Origin: Halobellus captivus
Lineage (GTDB): Archaea > Halobacteriota > Halobacteria > Halobacteriales > Haloferacaceae
Assembly: GCF_003697845.1 (NCBI RefSeq)
Contig: NZ_RDQE01000006.1
Span: 124,001 to 188,000, forward strand
Direction of reading: 5' to 3'
Length of the DNA stretch: 64,000 bases
The position numbers and the translations under genes were made by a program. The notes beneath the pieces are model-generated. The model made no database searches. It saw nothing but the letters and a program-made list of their open reading frames with translations, and had not been told where the DNA came from. This document shows positions 52,640 through 61,784 of the stretch, piece after piece (position 1 is the first letter of the stretch; each line of letters starts with the position of its first letter).

Positions 52640-53821
52640 TCAGTCGAAACAGGACTGGACGATCCGCAGGGCCGCCTCACGGTCGTCCCAGTCGACGAAC
52701 ACCGCGACCGAGGTCGCGCTCGTGATCAGGTCGATGATGTTGATCCCCTCCTCGGCGAGCGGTCCGATGATGTCCTGGATGACGCCGGACTGGTTGGGCA
52801 ACTCGCCGCCGGTCACGCGGATGACCGCGATCGGGTCGTCGACGGTCACCGACGAGAGCGTCTCGTCGGCGACGACCGTCTCGTGTAACACGGCTTCCGC
52901 GCGCTCGGCCACGTCGACGTCGACGTAGAAGGTCACCGAGTCCATCCCGGAGGCGACCGCGTCGATGTTGATCTCCTCGCGCTGGAGGCCGTCCGACAGG
53001 TTCGAGAGGATCCCGGGGCGGTTCCGGATCGCCCGTCCGGCGACGGTGAGACACGCGAGCGGCGTCTCGCGCATGTCGATGAGGTTCTCGAACTGGCCCT
53101 CGATCCGGGTTCCGCCCCTGAGGAGGTCGCCGTGCTGGTAGTGAACGACGCGGACCGCGAGCTCCTCGCTCTTGTACGACAGCGCGGACGGGGCGACGAC
53201 CTCGGCGCCGCGAAACGAGAGGTTTCGAAGCTCGTCGACGGTGATCCGGCCGACGTTTCGTGCGCCCTCGACGACCCGCGGGTCGCCGGTCATCACGCCC
53301 TCGACGTCGGTGACGATGACGACCTCGTCGGCGTCCATGTAGTTGCCGAGCATGACCGCCGTCGTGTCCGATCCGCCGCGGCCGAGCGTGGTGACGTTCC
53401 CGTCGTGGTCCTCCGCGAGGAAGCCGGTGATTATCGGAACGACGCCGTCGAGCCGTTCGGCGAGCGCCTCGGCACGGCGGCGCGTCTCCTCGACGTCGAC
53501 CTCGCCGAGCTCGTTCGTGATGACCGGCCAGTCGGGATGGCCGGGTTCGAGGAAGACCGCGTCGATGCCGCGGACCGAGAGGGCGGCTTTCAGCATTCGG
53601 ACGCTGGTCCGTTCGCCCATCGAGACGATCTCCGCGCGGTCGGCGTCGTCCGTCTCGAAGGTGATGTCGTCGAGGAGGTCGTCGGTGGTCGACCCCATGG
53701 CGCTCGCGACGACCGCGATCTCGTGGCCGGCCTCGACCGCGTTGGCGACCGAGTCCGCGGCGCGGTCGATCCGGTCGCCGCTCCCGAGACTCGTCCCGCC
53801 GAACTTCGCGACTACGCGCAT
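52640..53821 (-). CDS. lysC: Aspartate kinase
   Basis: 393-aa first enzyme of the aspartate family pathway. The N-terminal kinase domain has KFGGTSLGSGDRI and LGRGGSDTTAVMLG; two C-terminal ACT domains (about 260-390) bind feedback effectors such as threonine. No AT-rich TATA is found at the usual leaderless distance; the nearest (minus-strand GTTTAGTG near 53937-53944) would give a leader of roughly 95 nt. Confidence 0.95.
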   Translation of the reverse strand: MRVVAKFGGTSLGSGDRIDRAADSVANAVEAGHEIAVVASAMGSTTDDLLDDITFETDDADRAEIVSMGERTSVRMLKAALSVRGIDAVFLEPGHPDWPVITNELGEVDVEETRRRAEALAERLDGVVPIITGFLAEDHDGNVTTLGRGGSDTTAVMLGNYMDADEVVIVTDVEGVMTGDPRVVEGARNVGRITVDELRNLSFRGAEVVAPSALSYKSEELAVRVVHYQHGDLLRGGTRIEGQFENLIDMRETPLACLTVAGRAIRNRPGILSNLSDGLQREEINIDAVASGMDSVTFYVDVDVAERAEAVLHETVVADETLSSVTVDDPIAVIRVTGGELPNQSGVIQDIIGPLAEEGINIIDLITSATSVAVFVDWDDREAALRIVQSCFD

Positions 53822-54531
53822 GCGTGACCCTCGAGGTCGTCTTCGAGGTCGTCTCTCGCCCGTCGTCGTCGAACTCGCGGAGCGTCCGGAGAGCCCACGA
53901 CGTCCCCTGGTCGGGGGCTCGAAACAGTATGGCCGTCACTAAACATGCGACCTCGTAACGGAGGGGACCGGATAACTGTGTCCACTTCGACAAGGGTCGC
54001 CCCCAGTCGTCTCTCGATGAGGATCGACCCGATCCGTTCACCACAACCACCTTTTCCTCGTCCTCAGAAATCAGAGATCTCCGAGCAGCCGCTCACTCCG
54101 TTCGCAGCGACCTCGCGGTCGGGTTCACGCCCTTCTGGCGCTCACTGGCGCCCCGCCGCTCGGGCGATCGCTCGTTGCTTTGCCTGTACTGAGCGATCCG
54201 TGGGTCTCCTGTAGTGAGGATCCGCGAACAGCGTGGCGCGACGCGCCACTGACAGCCGGCGCGAAGCGCCGGCGACGAAGTGAGCGGTTCATCGACGGCT
54301 CGGCGTTCGCCTCGCCGTCGGCTTTTTCCCTCCAGGTTTTCGAGGAGTGGTTCTCGAATCGAACGTAGTGAGCGAGGGAACTCGACGTTCACGAGAGCAG
54401 AGCTCTCGTGCAGCCCATCAGAAATCTTTGATTTCCGGTGGGATCGGTCGGCCGGACCGACGCCGAGGGATCGACGGCATCGAGAGGCCTCCGCCCGGGA
54501 GCCTTACGGTTCTGGAACCCCCAGTACGACC
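53822..54531. other. Long intergenic, palindrome-rich region
   Basis: 710 bp with no supported gene. The left part is the lysC leader and promoter. The middle (54064-54436) is a block of palindromes and motif repeats. The right end carries the J-domain gene promoter (GCCTTACGG, 54501-54509). Confidence 0.75.
54064..54436. repeat. Palindrome-rich block, possible MITE remnant
   Basis: The block is bounded by two related elements, TCAGAAATCAGAGATCTCCG and TCAGAAATCTTTGATTTCCG (the second a perfect GAAATC-TTT-GATTTC palindrome). Inside are TGGCGCG-A-CGCGCCA (54234-54248), GCCGGCGC-GAA-GCGCCGGC (54255-54273) and CACGAGAG-N5-CTCTCGTG (54390-54410). CGCTCACT occurs twice in the left half and its reverse complement AGTGAGCG twice in the right half. 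No transposase frame is seen. Confidence 0.55.
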
Positions 54532-55104
54532 GTGACGAACCGCACCGTCCTCGTCGGGATGGCGGCGACGTTCGTCGGGCTGACGGCGCTCCTCGTCGTC
54601 GCCGGCGTCGTCGTCAACCCCCTGCTGTTGGCGGTCGCCGTCCCGTTCGGGGTCGCGGCGTACCTCATGTGGTTCCACGCCAGCGGCCGGCTCCGCGAGC
54701 GGATGCGCCGCGAGGCCGACCGACTCGGACCGACGGAGCGCGAGCGCGCCCGACAGCGCGCCCGCGCCGCCGAGAACCGCCGCGACGCGTATCGCGGGGC
54801 CGGAGCGGGCGGGTCGGGGGCGAGCGGATCCCACGCCGGACCCGGCGGACGGACGGGGGGCGACGGGTCACGGTCCGGCCGGTTCGGCGGCGGCTCCCGC
54901 GACCCGCGTGATCGAGCGCCCGCCACGAACGGCATGTCCGTGCGGGAGGCGTACGCGACGTTGGGTCTCGACCCGAGCGCCGATCCGGAGACCGTCCGGT
55001 CGGCGTACCGCGAGCGGGCCAAACGGCTCCATCCCGACGGCGAGGACGGCGACGAGGAGGCGTTCAAGGAACTGAACCGCGCGCACGAGGTCCTGACGGA
55101 CTGA
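54532..55104 (+). CDS. Membrane-anchored J-domain protein
   Basis: 190-aa DnaJ-like co-chaperone. Two N-terminal membrane helices (TVLVGMAATFVGLTALLVVAG and PLLLAVAVPFGVAAYLMWF) precede a glycine/serine-rich linker. The C-terminal J domain (about 130-190) has SVREAYATLGLDPSADPETVRSAYRERAKRLHPDGEDG in outline, with the HPD triad that stimulates DnaK (HPD in RLHPDGED). The GTG at 54532 fits the TATA at 54501-54509. Confidence 0.85.
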   Translation: MTNRTVLVGMAATFVGLTALLVVAGVVVNPLLLAVAVPFGVAAYLMWFHASGRLRERMRREADRLGPTERERARQRARAAENRRDAYRGAGAGGSGASGSHAGPGGRTGGDGSRSGRFGGGSRDPRDRAPATNGMSVREAYATLGLDPSADPETVRSAYRERAKRLHPDGEDGDEEAFKELNRAHEVLTD

Positions 55105-55132
55105 ATCGGGGTACGGCCGGGGGAGGAGCGTG

Positions 55133-55810
55133 TCAGACGTACTCGGCGAGACGGGTCTCCGCCGCCTCGAACTCCTCCCGGGTGTTGACGTTCGTGAAGG
55201 TGTGTTCCGTCGTCCGCTCGCGTATCGTCGCGTCGTCGACGCGGACGACGGACAGCTCCTCGACGGCGGCGAGGATCTTGCCGTCGCCGCGGGCGAGCGC
55301 ACGGTCACAGGCGGCCGCCGTCTCGTCGGCGCGGTACACCGCCTGCGTCGTTTGAAACCACCGGTCGTCGAGCCGCGGGATCGCCGCGTCGGCGCCGGCG
55401 TCGGTCGCGTCCGAGAACAACGTCGCCGCGAACGTCGGGTCGACGAACGGGACGTCGCAGGCGACGACGAGCGCGTACTCGCCGGGGGCGGCCCGGCAGG
55501 CGTTGCGGATCCCCGCGAGCGGCCCGCGGTCGGGCTCGTCGTCGAGCGCCCACCGGATCGGGAGCGGATATCCCTCGAGCGCGTCGGCGATCGCGTCACG
55601 CTGGTCCGGTCGGCAGTTCACCACGAGGTCGTCGACGACCGGGTCGCCGCCGGCGGCCCGCGACGTACCCGGCGGAACCGGGTCGTCGGTACCCGCGAGG
55701 CGGTCCGCGACCCGACGGATCATCGGGACGCCCGCGAGCTCCGCGACGGACTTGTCCGCGTCGCCGAAGCGCGTCGACCGCCCGCCAGCGATGATGGCAC
55801 CGGTCGGCAT
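55133..55810 (-). CDS. mobA: Molybdenum cofactor guanylyltransferase
   Basis: 225-aa nucleotidyltransferase that attaches GMP to molybdopterin. The N-terminal [18 protein letters not shown] is the GTP-binding GGxSxRxG...K motif, and [11 protein letters not shown] is the metal-binding acidic motif. It converges on the J-domain gene. No other molybdenum cofactor gene is nearby. Confidence 0.9.
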   Translation of the reverse strand: MPTGAIIAGGRSTRFGDADKSVAELAGVPMIRRVADRLAGTDDPVPPGTSRAAGGDPVVDDLVVNCRPDQRDAIADALEGYPLPIRWALDDEPDRGPLAGIRNACRAAPGEYALVVACDVPFVDPTFAATLFSDATDAGADAAIPRLDDRWFQTTQAVYRADETAAACDRALARGDGKILAAVEELSVVRVDDATIRERTTEHTFTNVNTREEFEAAETRLAEYV

Positions 55811-55994
55811 ATCCGGGACCTCGCGGCCGACGGACTTCGAGTTTGCGGTGGCGGTCACGCCGCCGAACCACCCCGCGTCACGCCGGAGGCGGGCCGGACC
55901 GACCGCGTCTCCGAGCGGTTCGGAAACGGGGATCCGACGGCCGGTATTCCGCCGAAAGCGACCCGTTAAGTGGCCCGCGATACTATCGAACGAT

Positions 55995-56903
<909 letters not shown>

Positions 56904-56930
56904 ATCGGCGAAGGCATCATGGGGAGCGTG

Positions 56931-56958
56931 TCGTAGGGTGATCTACGAGTGATTTTTT
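56931..56958 (+). terminator. Hairpin/T-run terminator after pdxS
   Basis: TCGTAG-GGTGAT-CTACGA forms a 6-bp stem, followed 4 nt later by TTTTTT. It lies 28 nt after the pdxS stop. Confidence 0.7.
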
Positions 56959-57075
56959 CGGTCCGTTAGATCGTGAACCGGCCGATAGATCCAGCCTGCG
57001 TATCGAACATTAATGGTCCGTGTGAGATGGTAGGTCTCCCGAAGTGTTTTGCGTCTTGATGAAGTATCGGCACGT

Positions 57076-57351
57076 ATGGCACGAGCCGATTCCGGTAATT
57101 CGGACTCTCCTGACCGGGAGATCCGCTTAGTGAAGAATCCGGATGGTCAGTGGACGGCTCGTGATCTCCGCGTTGGAGTGACTGCTCAAGGTAAAAGCCG
57201 GGACGTAGCACTTGACAATCTTGATGCCGTTATTGAGGCGGTAGAAGGTGATGGCGGGCGGTCTCCAACCGACGAGGAGATACGTGATCTCGGTGTTGAT
57301 CCTGAAGTCGCTCGGTCTCAGAGCGATGAACTTCCCGATGTCTTTCAGTAG
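57076..57351 (+). CDS. hicB: HicB-like antitoxin
   Basis: 91-aa protein with the HicB-type partial RNase-H fold: REIRLVKNPDGQWTARDLRVGVTAQGKSRDVALDNLDAVIEAV in outline (key parts VKNPDGQWTARD and KSRDVALDNL). It would neutralise the toxin encoded 2 nt downstream and perhaps repress the operon. The region is lower in GC than the neighbours. An ATG at 57049 in frame is less likely because it overlaps the promoter-like stretch. Confidence 0.85.
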   Translation: MARADSGNSDSPDREIRLVKNPDGQWTARDLRVGVTAQGKSRDVALDNLDAVIEAVEGDGGRSPTDEEIRDLGVDPEVARSQSDELPDVFQ

Positions 57352-57353
57352 CG

Positions 57354-57611
57354 ATGGTGACGCGGGACTTTTCCGGTGAAGACGTGTACAAAGTGCTGGT
57401 AAACGTTGGTGGGTTTCGGCACGTTCGTACCACAGGCGATCACCTGATTCTTCGATGGGATCCACCGGAAAGCCATGAGAATACAGATGCGCGTACCGTG
57501 ACTGTCCCGGCCCACGACTCGATTAGCATTGGAACGCTCCATGATATTGCTGCCGACGCCGGTGCGGAGAACTTCGAAGCATTCTGCGAATGGATCGACG
57601 AGAACCGATGA
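57354..57611 (+). CDS. hicA: HicA-like mRNA interferase toxin
   Basis: 85-aa dsRBD-fold toxin. RDFSGEDVYKVLVNVGGFRHVRTTGDHLILRW is the family core, with the catalytic-type histidine in GDHLILRW, and TVTVPAHDSISIGTLHDIA is the second half. It is an antitoxin-first hicBA arrangement; free HicA cuts mRNA and arrests growth. Fewer acidic residues and lower GC than neighbours suggest acquisition by transfer. Confidence 0.88.
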   Translation: MVTRDFSGEDVYKVLVNVGGFRHVRTTGDHLILRWDPPESHENTDARTVTVPAHDSISIGTLHDIAADAGAENFEAFCEWIDENR

Positions 57612-57688
57612 TGACCGATCTCGGGATATGAATCAACTACACTGACCGATCCGCTTATCCGCCCGACCACGGTACGCGACACCATCGC

Positions 57689-58909
57689 ATGCCGGAACCG
57701 ACCGTCGAGGCGGAGTACGACACGTTGCGCACGGTACGAGTCCACGAACCGGGGGTCGAGGCGGCCATCGGGGCCATGGATCCCGGGCCGAACCACTTCG
57801 CCCGGCCGTTCTCCGTGCGCGAGGCGAAACGCGAACACCGACGGATGGTCGAGACCCTCGAGGACGCGGGCGTCGAGGTCCGCCACCTCCACGAGGACCT
57901 CGCCGACGGCGGCCTCCTCGACGGGTTCCTGGCGGAGGCGATCGACGTCGATGACGGCGGTCCCGCCCCGCCGACGCGCGAGGAACTCGCCGACGACCTC
58001 CGCGACGCGTCCGCCTACGAGCGGCTCCAGGCCGTTCTTTTGGGGCCGACGGTCGGCCGGACGGGCGGGGCCGACGGAACCGATGAGGCACTCGACACGA
58101 GCGTCCGCGTCGAGCGCGCGGTCACGAACCTCTACTTCCAGCGCGACTGCCAGCTCGTCGGCGACCGCGGCCCGATCCTGCCGCGGCTCGGAACCGCGAC
58201 GCGCCGACGGGAGCGACCGCTGATCGAGGCGGCCTGGCGCGCCCGCGGGGCGGAGATCGCCCACCGAACGAGCGCGACCGAGACGCTCGAGGGCGGCGAC
58301 TTCCTCCCGCTCGGCGACTTCGCGCTCGTGGGCGTCTCGGCGCTCGAAGGGGGCGAGGAGACCGTGTTCCGGACCACCTACGACGGGGGCAAGGAGCTGC
58401 TCGAGGCGGGCGCGATCGGCTACGACGAGGTCGGACTGGTCCGGCCACCGCTCGCGGCCGACGAACGGCTCGCCGCCGAACACGGCACCTCCTCGCGGCT
58501 GCTCCACCTCGACGGCTGGCTCAACGTCGCCGCCGAGGGGCTCGCGGTCGCGCGTGAGCCGCTGATCGAGGCCGCGACCGTCGAGGTGTTCGAGCGGGCC
58601 GGCGACGGGTACGAGCGCCGGGGCGAGGAGACGCTCGCGGAACTGCTCGACCGCCACGGCTACGAGGTGATCGACGCGCCCTACCCGGAGCGGTGGGCGA
58701 CGAACTTCCTCACGGTCGCGGACGGGACCGTCCTCCCCATCTACGAGACCGACGACGGCGAGTACGACCCCGAAGAGAACCGGACCATCGAGCGGCTGAA
58801 ACGCGAGGGAGTCGAGGTGCTGCCGGACGGCGAGGGCCTCGATCCGGAGAACCTCACGAACGGCGGCGGCGGGATCCACTGCATGACCTCCCCGATCCGG
58901 CGGTCGTGA
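57689..58909 (+). CDS. Arginine deiminase-like (amidinotransferase) enzyme
   Basis: 406-aa protein of the arginine deiminase/guanidino-modifying superfamily. The active site has FQRDCQL (the FTRD-like motif), TLEGGDFLPLG, HLDGWLNV (the HLDT-like histidine) and the nucleophilic Cys in GGGGIHCMTSPI. Arginine deiminase converts arginine to citrulline and ammonia. arcB and arcC, the fermentation partners, are absent, so this may serve another route. GCTTATCC at 57653-57660 gives the promoter. Confidence 0.87.
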   Translation: MPEPTVEAEYDTLRTVRVHEPGVEAAIGAMDPGPNHFARPFSVREAKREHRRMVETLEDAGVEVRHLHEDLADGGLLDGFLAEAIDVDDGGPAPPTREELADDLRDASAYERLQAVLLGPTVGRTGGADGTDEALDTSVRVERAVTNLYFQRDCQLVGDRGPILPRLGTATRRRERPLIEAAWRARGAEIAHRTSATETLEGGDFLPLGDFALVGVSALEGGEETVFRTTYDGGKELLEAGAIGYDEVGLVRPPLAADERLAAEHGTSSRLLHLDGWLNVAAEGLAVAREPLIEAATVEVFERAGDGYERRGEETLAELLDRHGYEVIDAPYPERWATNFLTVADGTVLPIYETDDGEYDPEENRTIERLKREGVEVLPDGEGLDPENLTNGGGGIHCMTSPIRRS

Positions 58910-58965
58910 AGTGATCGGGTCGCGGACCGTGAGAGAGGCGGTTCGTCCGTTCGAGCCGTCCGACG

Positions 58966-59847
58966 CTACTCCTCCAACACCGTCGCGCCCCGACCGATCC
59001 GGGTCTGGTAGGCGCGGGCGTCGATGTCGGCGTCAGCGAAGGCGTCGAGCATGGCGGCCGCGATCGCCTGCCGGTCCCCCTCGCGGCAGGCGGCGACGAC
59101 GGCCGGACCGGCCCCGCTCACCGTGACGCCGGTCGCCCCGGCCGCGAGCGCGGCGTCGTGGACCGCGTCGTAGCCGGTGATGAGCCGGGCGCGCTCGGGC
59201 GTGACGACCGGGTCGCTCATCCCCGCGCCGACGAGCGTCGGGTCCGAGCGACACATCCCGACCGCGAGGGTGGCGGCGTTGCCGACGGTCTCGACGAGGT
59301 CGTCCATCGATGCGGTCTCGGGGACGACCCGGCGGGCGTCGCGCGTCGAGACCGCCACGTCGGGGAGACACACCACGAGCGGGACGCGGGCGTCGACGCT
59401 GTGGGTACCGTCGGTCGTGGTGATCGTGAAGCCGCCGAGCAGCGAGGGCGCGACGTTGTCGGAGTGGGCGACGCCGGAGACGACCGCCTCGCCCTCGGCG
59501 GCGATCGGGACGAGCTCCTCGCGGGAGTACCCGCGATCGTACAGCCGGTTGAGCGCGACCGCGGCACCCGCGGCGCTGGCCGCCGAGGAGCCGAGTCCGG
59601 ACGCCGGGCGGACGCCCTTGTCGATGTGGATGTGCGCGGGCGCGTCGAGCGCCTCGACGACCGCCCCGACGGTGTTTCCGTCGGGGTCCTCCGGGATGTA
59701 TTGGGCCCCGACGCCGGTCACCTCGATGGTGGTCCGGTCGGCCCGCTCGACCGTGACGACGTCGGCGGGCCGCGAGAGCGCCGCCCCGAAGACGTCGAAG
59801 CCGCTCCCGAGGTTCGCGCTGGTTGCGGGTGCCCGTACCGTGACCAT
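58966..59847 (-). CDS. thrB: Homoserine kinase
   Basis: 293-aa GHMP kinase phosphorylating homoserine. The ATP-binding GHMP loop is RPASGLGSSAASAAGAAVAL, the N-terminal SANLGSGFDVFGAAL is the homoserine-side motif, and GVTVSGAGPAVVA is the third motif. A minus-strand TATA (CTTTTTGAC, 59868-59876) lies at leaderless distance. Its product is the substrate of ThrC at 51307. Confidence 0.95.
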   Translation of the reverse strand: MVTVRAPATSANLGSGFDVFGAALSRPADVVTVERADRTTIEVTGVGAQYIPEDPDGNTVGAVVEALDAPAHIHIDKGVRPASGLGSSAASAAGAAVALNRLYDRGYSREELVPIAAEGEAVVSGVAHSDNVAPSLLGGFTITTTDGTHSVDARVPLVVCLPDVAVSTRDARRVVPETASMDDLVETVGNAATLAVGMCRSDPTLVGAGMSDPVVTPERARLITGYDAVHDAALAAGATGVTVSGAGPAVVAACREGDRQAIAAAMLDAFADADIDARAYQTRIGRGATVLEE

Positions 59848-59914
59848 GCCGAGGCGTTACTCCGGGGCGTCAAAAAGGAGCGGGATCGCGGGCGGCGGCG
59901 GGACACGAACGGGA

Positions 59915-59972
59915 GAGACGGTAGAGGCGGAAGAGACGGTAGAGGCGGAAGAGAGAGACGGTAGAGGCGGAA
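59915..59972. repeat. 18-bp tandem repeat
   Basis: Three copies of GAGACGGTAGAGGCGGAA (59915-59932, 59933-59950, 59955-59972), the last set off by a GAGA insertion, then a decayed partial copy. One strand is all purine-rich. It lies between thrB and the gene at 60060. Confidence 0.85.
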
Positions 59973-60059
59973 GAGACGCTGGGGGGAAGAGACGCCGGGG
60001 GCGGGAGAGGCGATGGGGTGTCGAACGCGGACGGAGAGGCGTCGAAACTGAGGGTGACG

Positions 60060-60341
60060 CTACGAGTCGGCCGTGGTCCACAGGAGCGGCCCGACCACCA
60101 CGAGGCCGATCCCGAGGAGGATGTACGTCGCCGGCATGGTGGTGAACGGGGACATCGAGAATATCAGGCCGAAGGTGATGATCACCGCGGCGATCACCTT
60201 CTGTGACTTCAGCGGGAGCGCCCCGAGCAGCGAGGCGACGAACGCGAGCAACAGGACGTGCCCGAGGTGATAGTCGAGCAGGAACGTGTCGATGAACAGC
60301 GGCGAGAGCATCTCGTCGGGAGATGCGAGCGATTCGCGCAT
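60060..60341 (-). CDS. Small three-helix membrane protein
   Basis: 93-aa haloarchaeal membrane protein (HLGHVLLLAFVASLLGAL, VIAAVIITFGLIFSM and ATYILLGIGLVVVGPLLW). No family recognised. It is divergent from the DUF389 gene and appears to share one symmetric TATA box with it. Confidence 0.65.
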   Translation of the reverse strand: MRESLASPDEMLSPLFIDTFLLDYHLGHVLLLAFVASLLGALPLKSQKVIAAVIITFGLIFSMSPFTTMPATYILLGIGLVVVGPLLWTTADS

Positions 60342-60366
60342 TAAAGTTCCGTTTCCGACGACCCTC

Positions 60367-60376
60367 GCTTATAAGC
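60367..60376. promoter_or_regulatory. Palindromic bidirectional TATA box
   Basis: GCTTATAAGC is a perfect palindrome. Its centre is about 27.5 nt upstream of the GTG at 60399 (plus) and 30.5 nt upstream of the ATG at 60341 (minus), the leaderless distance for both. No other TATA-like sequence exists in the 57-nt gap. Confidence 0.65.
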
Positions 60377-60398
60377 CGCACCGGGGAGACGACGGATC

Positions 60399-61691
60399 GT
60401 GCGACTCGTACAGGTCATGATCCCGGCGGGAAAGCGCGCGGCGGTCGTGCGCGCGCTCGAGGACGAGGGGGTCGACTACGTCGTCACCGACGAGACGAGC
60501 AACCGCGAGTACACGGGCGTCGCGACCTTTCCCCTGCCGAAGACGGCCGTCGAGCCCGTCCTCGAGCGACTGCGCGAGGCCGGCATCGACGATCGGACCT
60601 ACACGGTCATCGTCGCGGCCGAGACGGTCATCTCCCGGCGGTTCGAGGAGTTGGAGGCCGAGTACGCCGAGGAGTCCGAGCGGGACGAGGACCGGATATC
60701 GAGACAGGAGCTCCAGGCGAAGGCGGACGATCTCGCCTCGGGGCTGCGGACCTACGTCCTGATGACGGTGATATCGGCCGTGATCGCGACCGCCGGGCTC
60801 CTCCTGGACTCGCCGGCGACCGTCGTCGGGTCGATGGTGATCGCGCCGCTCATCGGACCCGCGATGTCGGCGGCCATCGGCACCGTCGTCGACGACGAGG
60901 AGATGTTCCGGCGGGGCGTGCGGATGCAGGTGCTCGGCGTCGTCGTCGCGGTCGCGGCCGCGACGCTGTTCGCCGTGGCCCTCCGGACGCTGGGGCTGGT
61001 CCCGCCCGGCCTCGACCCGCTCGAACTCGCCGAGGTCGCGGAGCGGCTCGCCCCGAACGTGCTCGTACTCGCGGTGGCGATCGGGGCCGGCGTCGCCGGG
61101 ATCGTCTCGCTCATGACCGGCGTCTCCGCCACGCTCGTCGGCGTGATGATCGCGGTCGCGTTGATCCCGCCGGCCGCAGCCGTCGGCATCGGGATCGCCT
61201 TCTCGATCCCGCGGCTCGTGCTCGGCGCGGGCGTTATCGTCGCGGTGAACGTGCTCTCGATCAACCTCGCGGCGCTCGTGATGTTGTGGTACGAGGGGTA
61301 CCGCCCCGAGCGGTGGTTCCGCGAGGACGACGCGCGGGCGGCGGTCGTGAAACGCGTCGCCGTCCTCGTCGCCGCGATCGCGGTGTTGAGCGTCTTCCTC
61401 GGCGGGGTCACCTACGACAGCTACGTCGCGACCACGACGGAGACCGACGTCCGGAACGCGGTCGGCGACGAACTGGCGACGCTCGATCCGGAGGCCGAGC
61501 TGCTCGAGTTGGAGATCGAACGCACCGGGACGATCCCGCCGCGGGAGACCGACCGCGTGATCGTCACCGTCGGCGCGCCGCCCGGCGTCTCGATCGACGG
61601 AGTGGCGACGGGTCTCGAGGCGCGCATCGAGCGAGTGACCGGGGAGACCCCCGGCGTGGAGGTCCGGTTGGTGACCGTCGATCGGGCGTGA
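60399..61691 (+). CDS. DUF389 / TIGR00341-family membrane protein
   Basis: 430-aa protein. A cytoplasmic N-terminal domain (1-105, MRLVQVMIPAGKRAAVVRAL) precedes about seven membrane helices with the DUF389 signature SPATVVGSMVIAPLIGPAMSAAIG and a second repeat-like GVMIAVALIPPAAAVGIGI, then an exposed C-terminal domain. Family function is unknown; a transport role is plausible. The start is a GTG at leaderless distance from the symmetric TATA. Confidence 0.9.
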   Translation: MRLVQVMIPAGKRAAVVRALEDEGVDYVVTDETSNREYTGVATFPLPKTAVEPVLERLREAGIDDRTYTVIVAAETVISRRFEELEAEYAEESERDEDRISRQELQAKADDLASGLRTYVLMTVISAVIATAGLLLDSPATVVGSMVIAPLIGPAMSAAIGTVVDDEEMFRRGVRMQVLGVVVAVAAATLFAVALRTLGLVPPGLDPLELAEVAERLAPNVLVLAVAIGAGVAGIVSLMTGVSATLVGVMIAVALIPPAAAVGIGIAFSIPRLVLGAGVIVAVNVLSINLAALVMLWYEGYRPERWFREDDARAAVVKRVAVLVAAIAVLSVFLGGVTYDSYVATTTETDVRNAVGDELATLDPEAELLELEIERTGTIPPRETDRVIVTVGAPPGVSIDGVATGLEARIERVTGETPGVEVRLVTVDRA

Positions 61692-61784
61692 ACCGCCTCG
61701 AACCGAGCGATTCCGAAACGATCGTGGGATCTCGGCCGGCCGGAAGAGCAACTACTTTTTATCGGCATCGCCCTGTGTAGGGCA

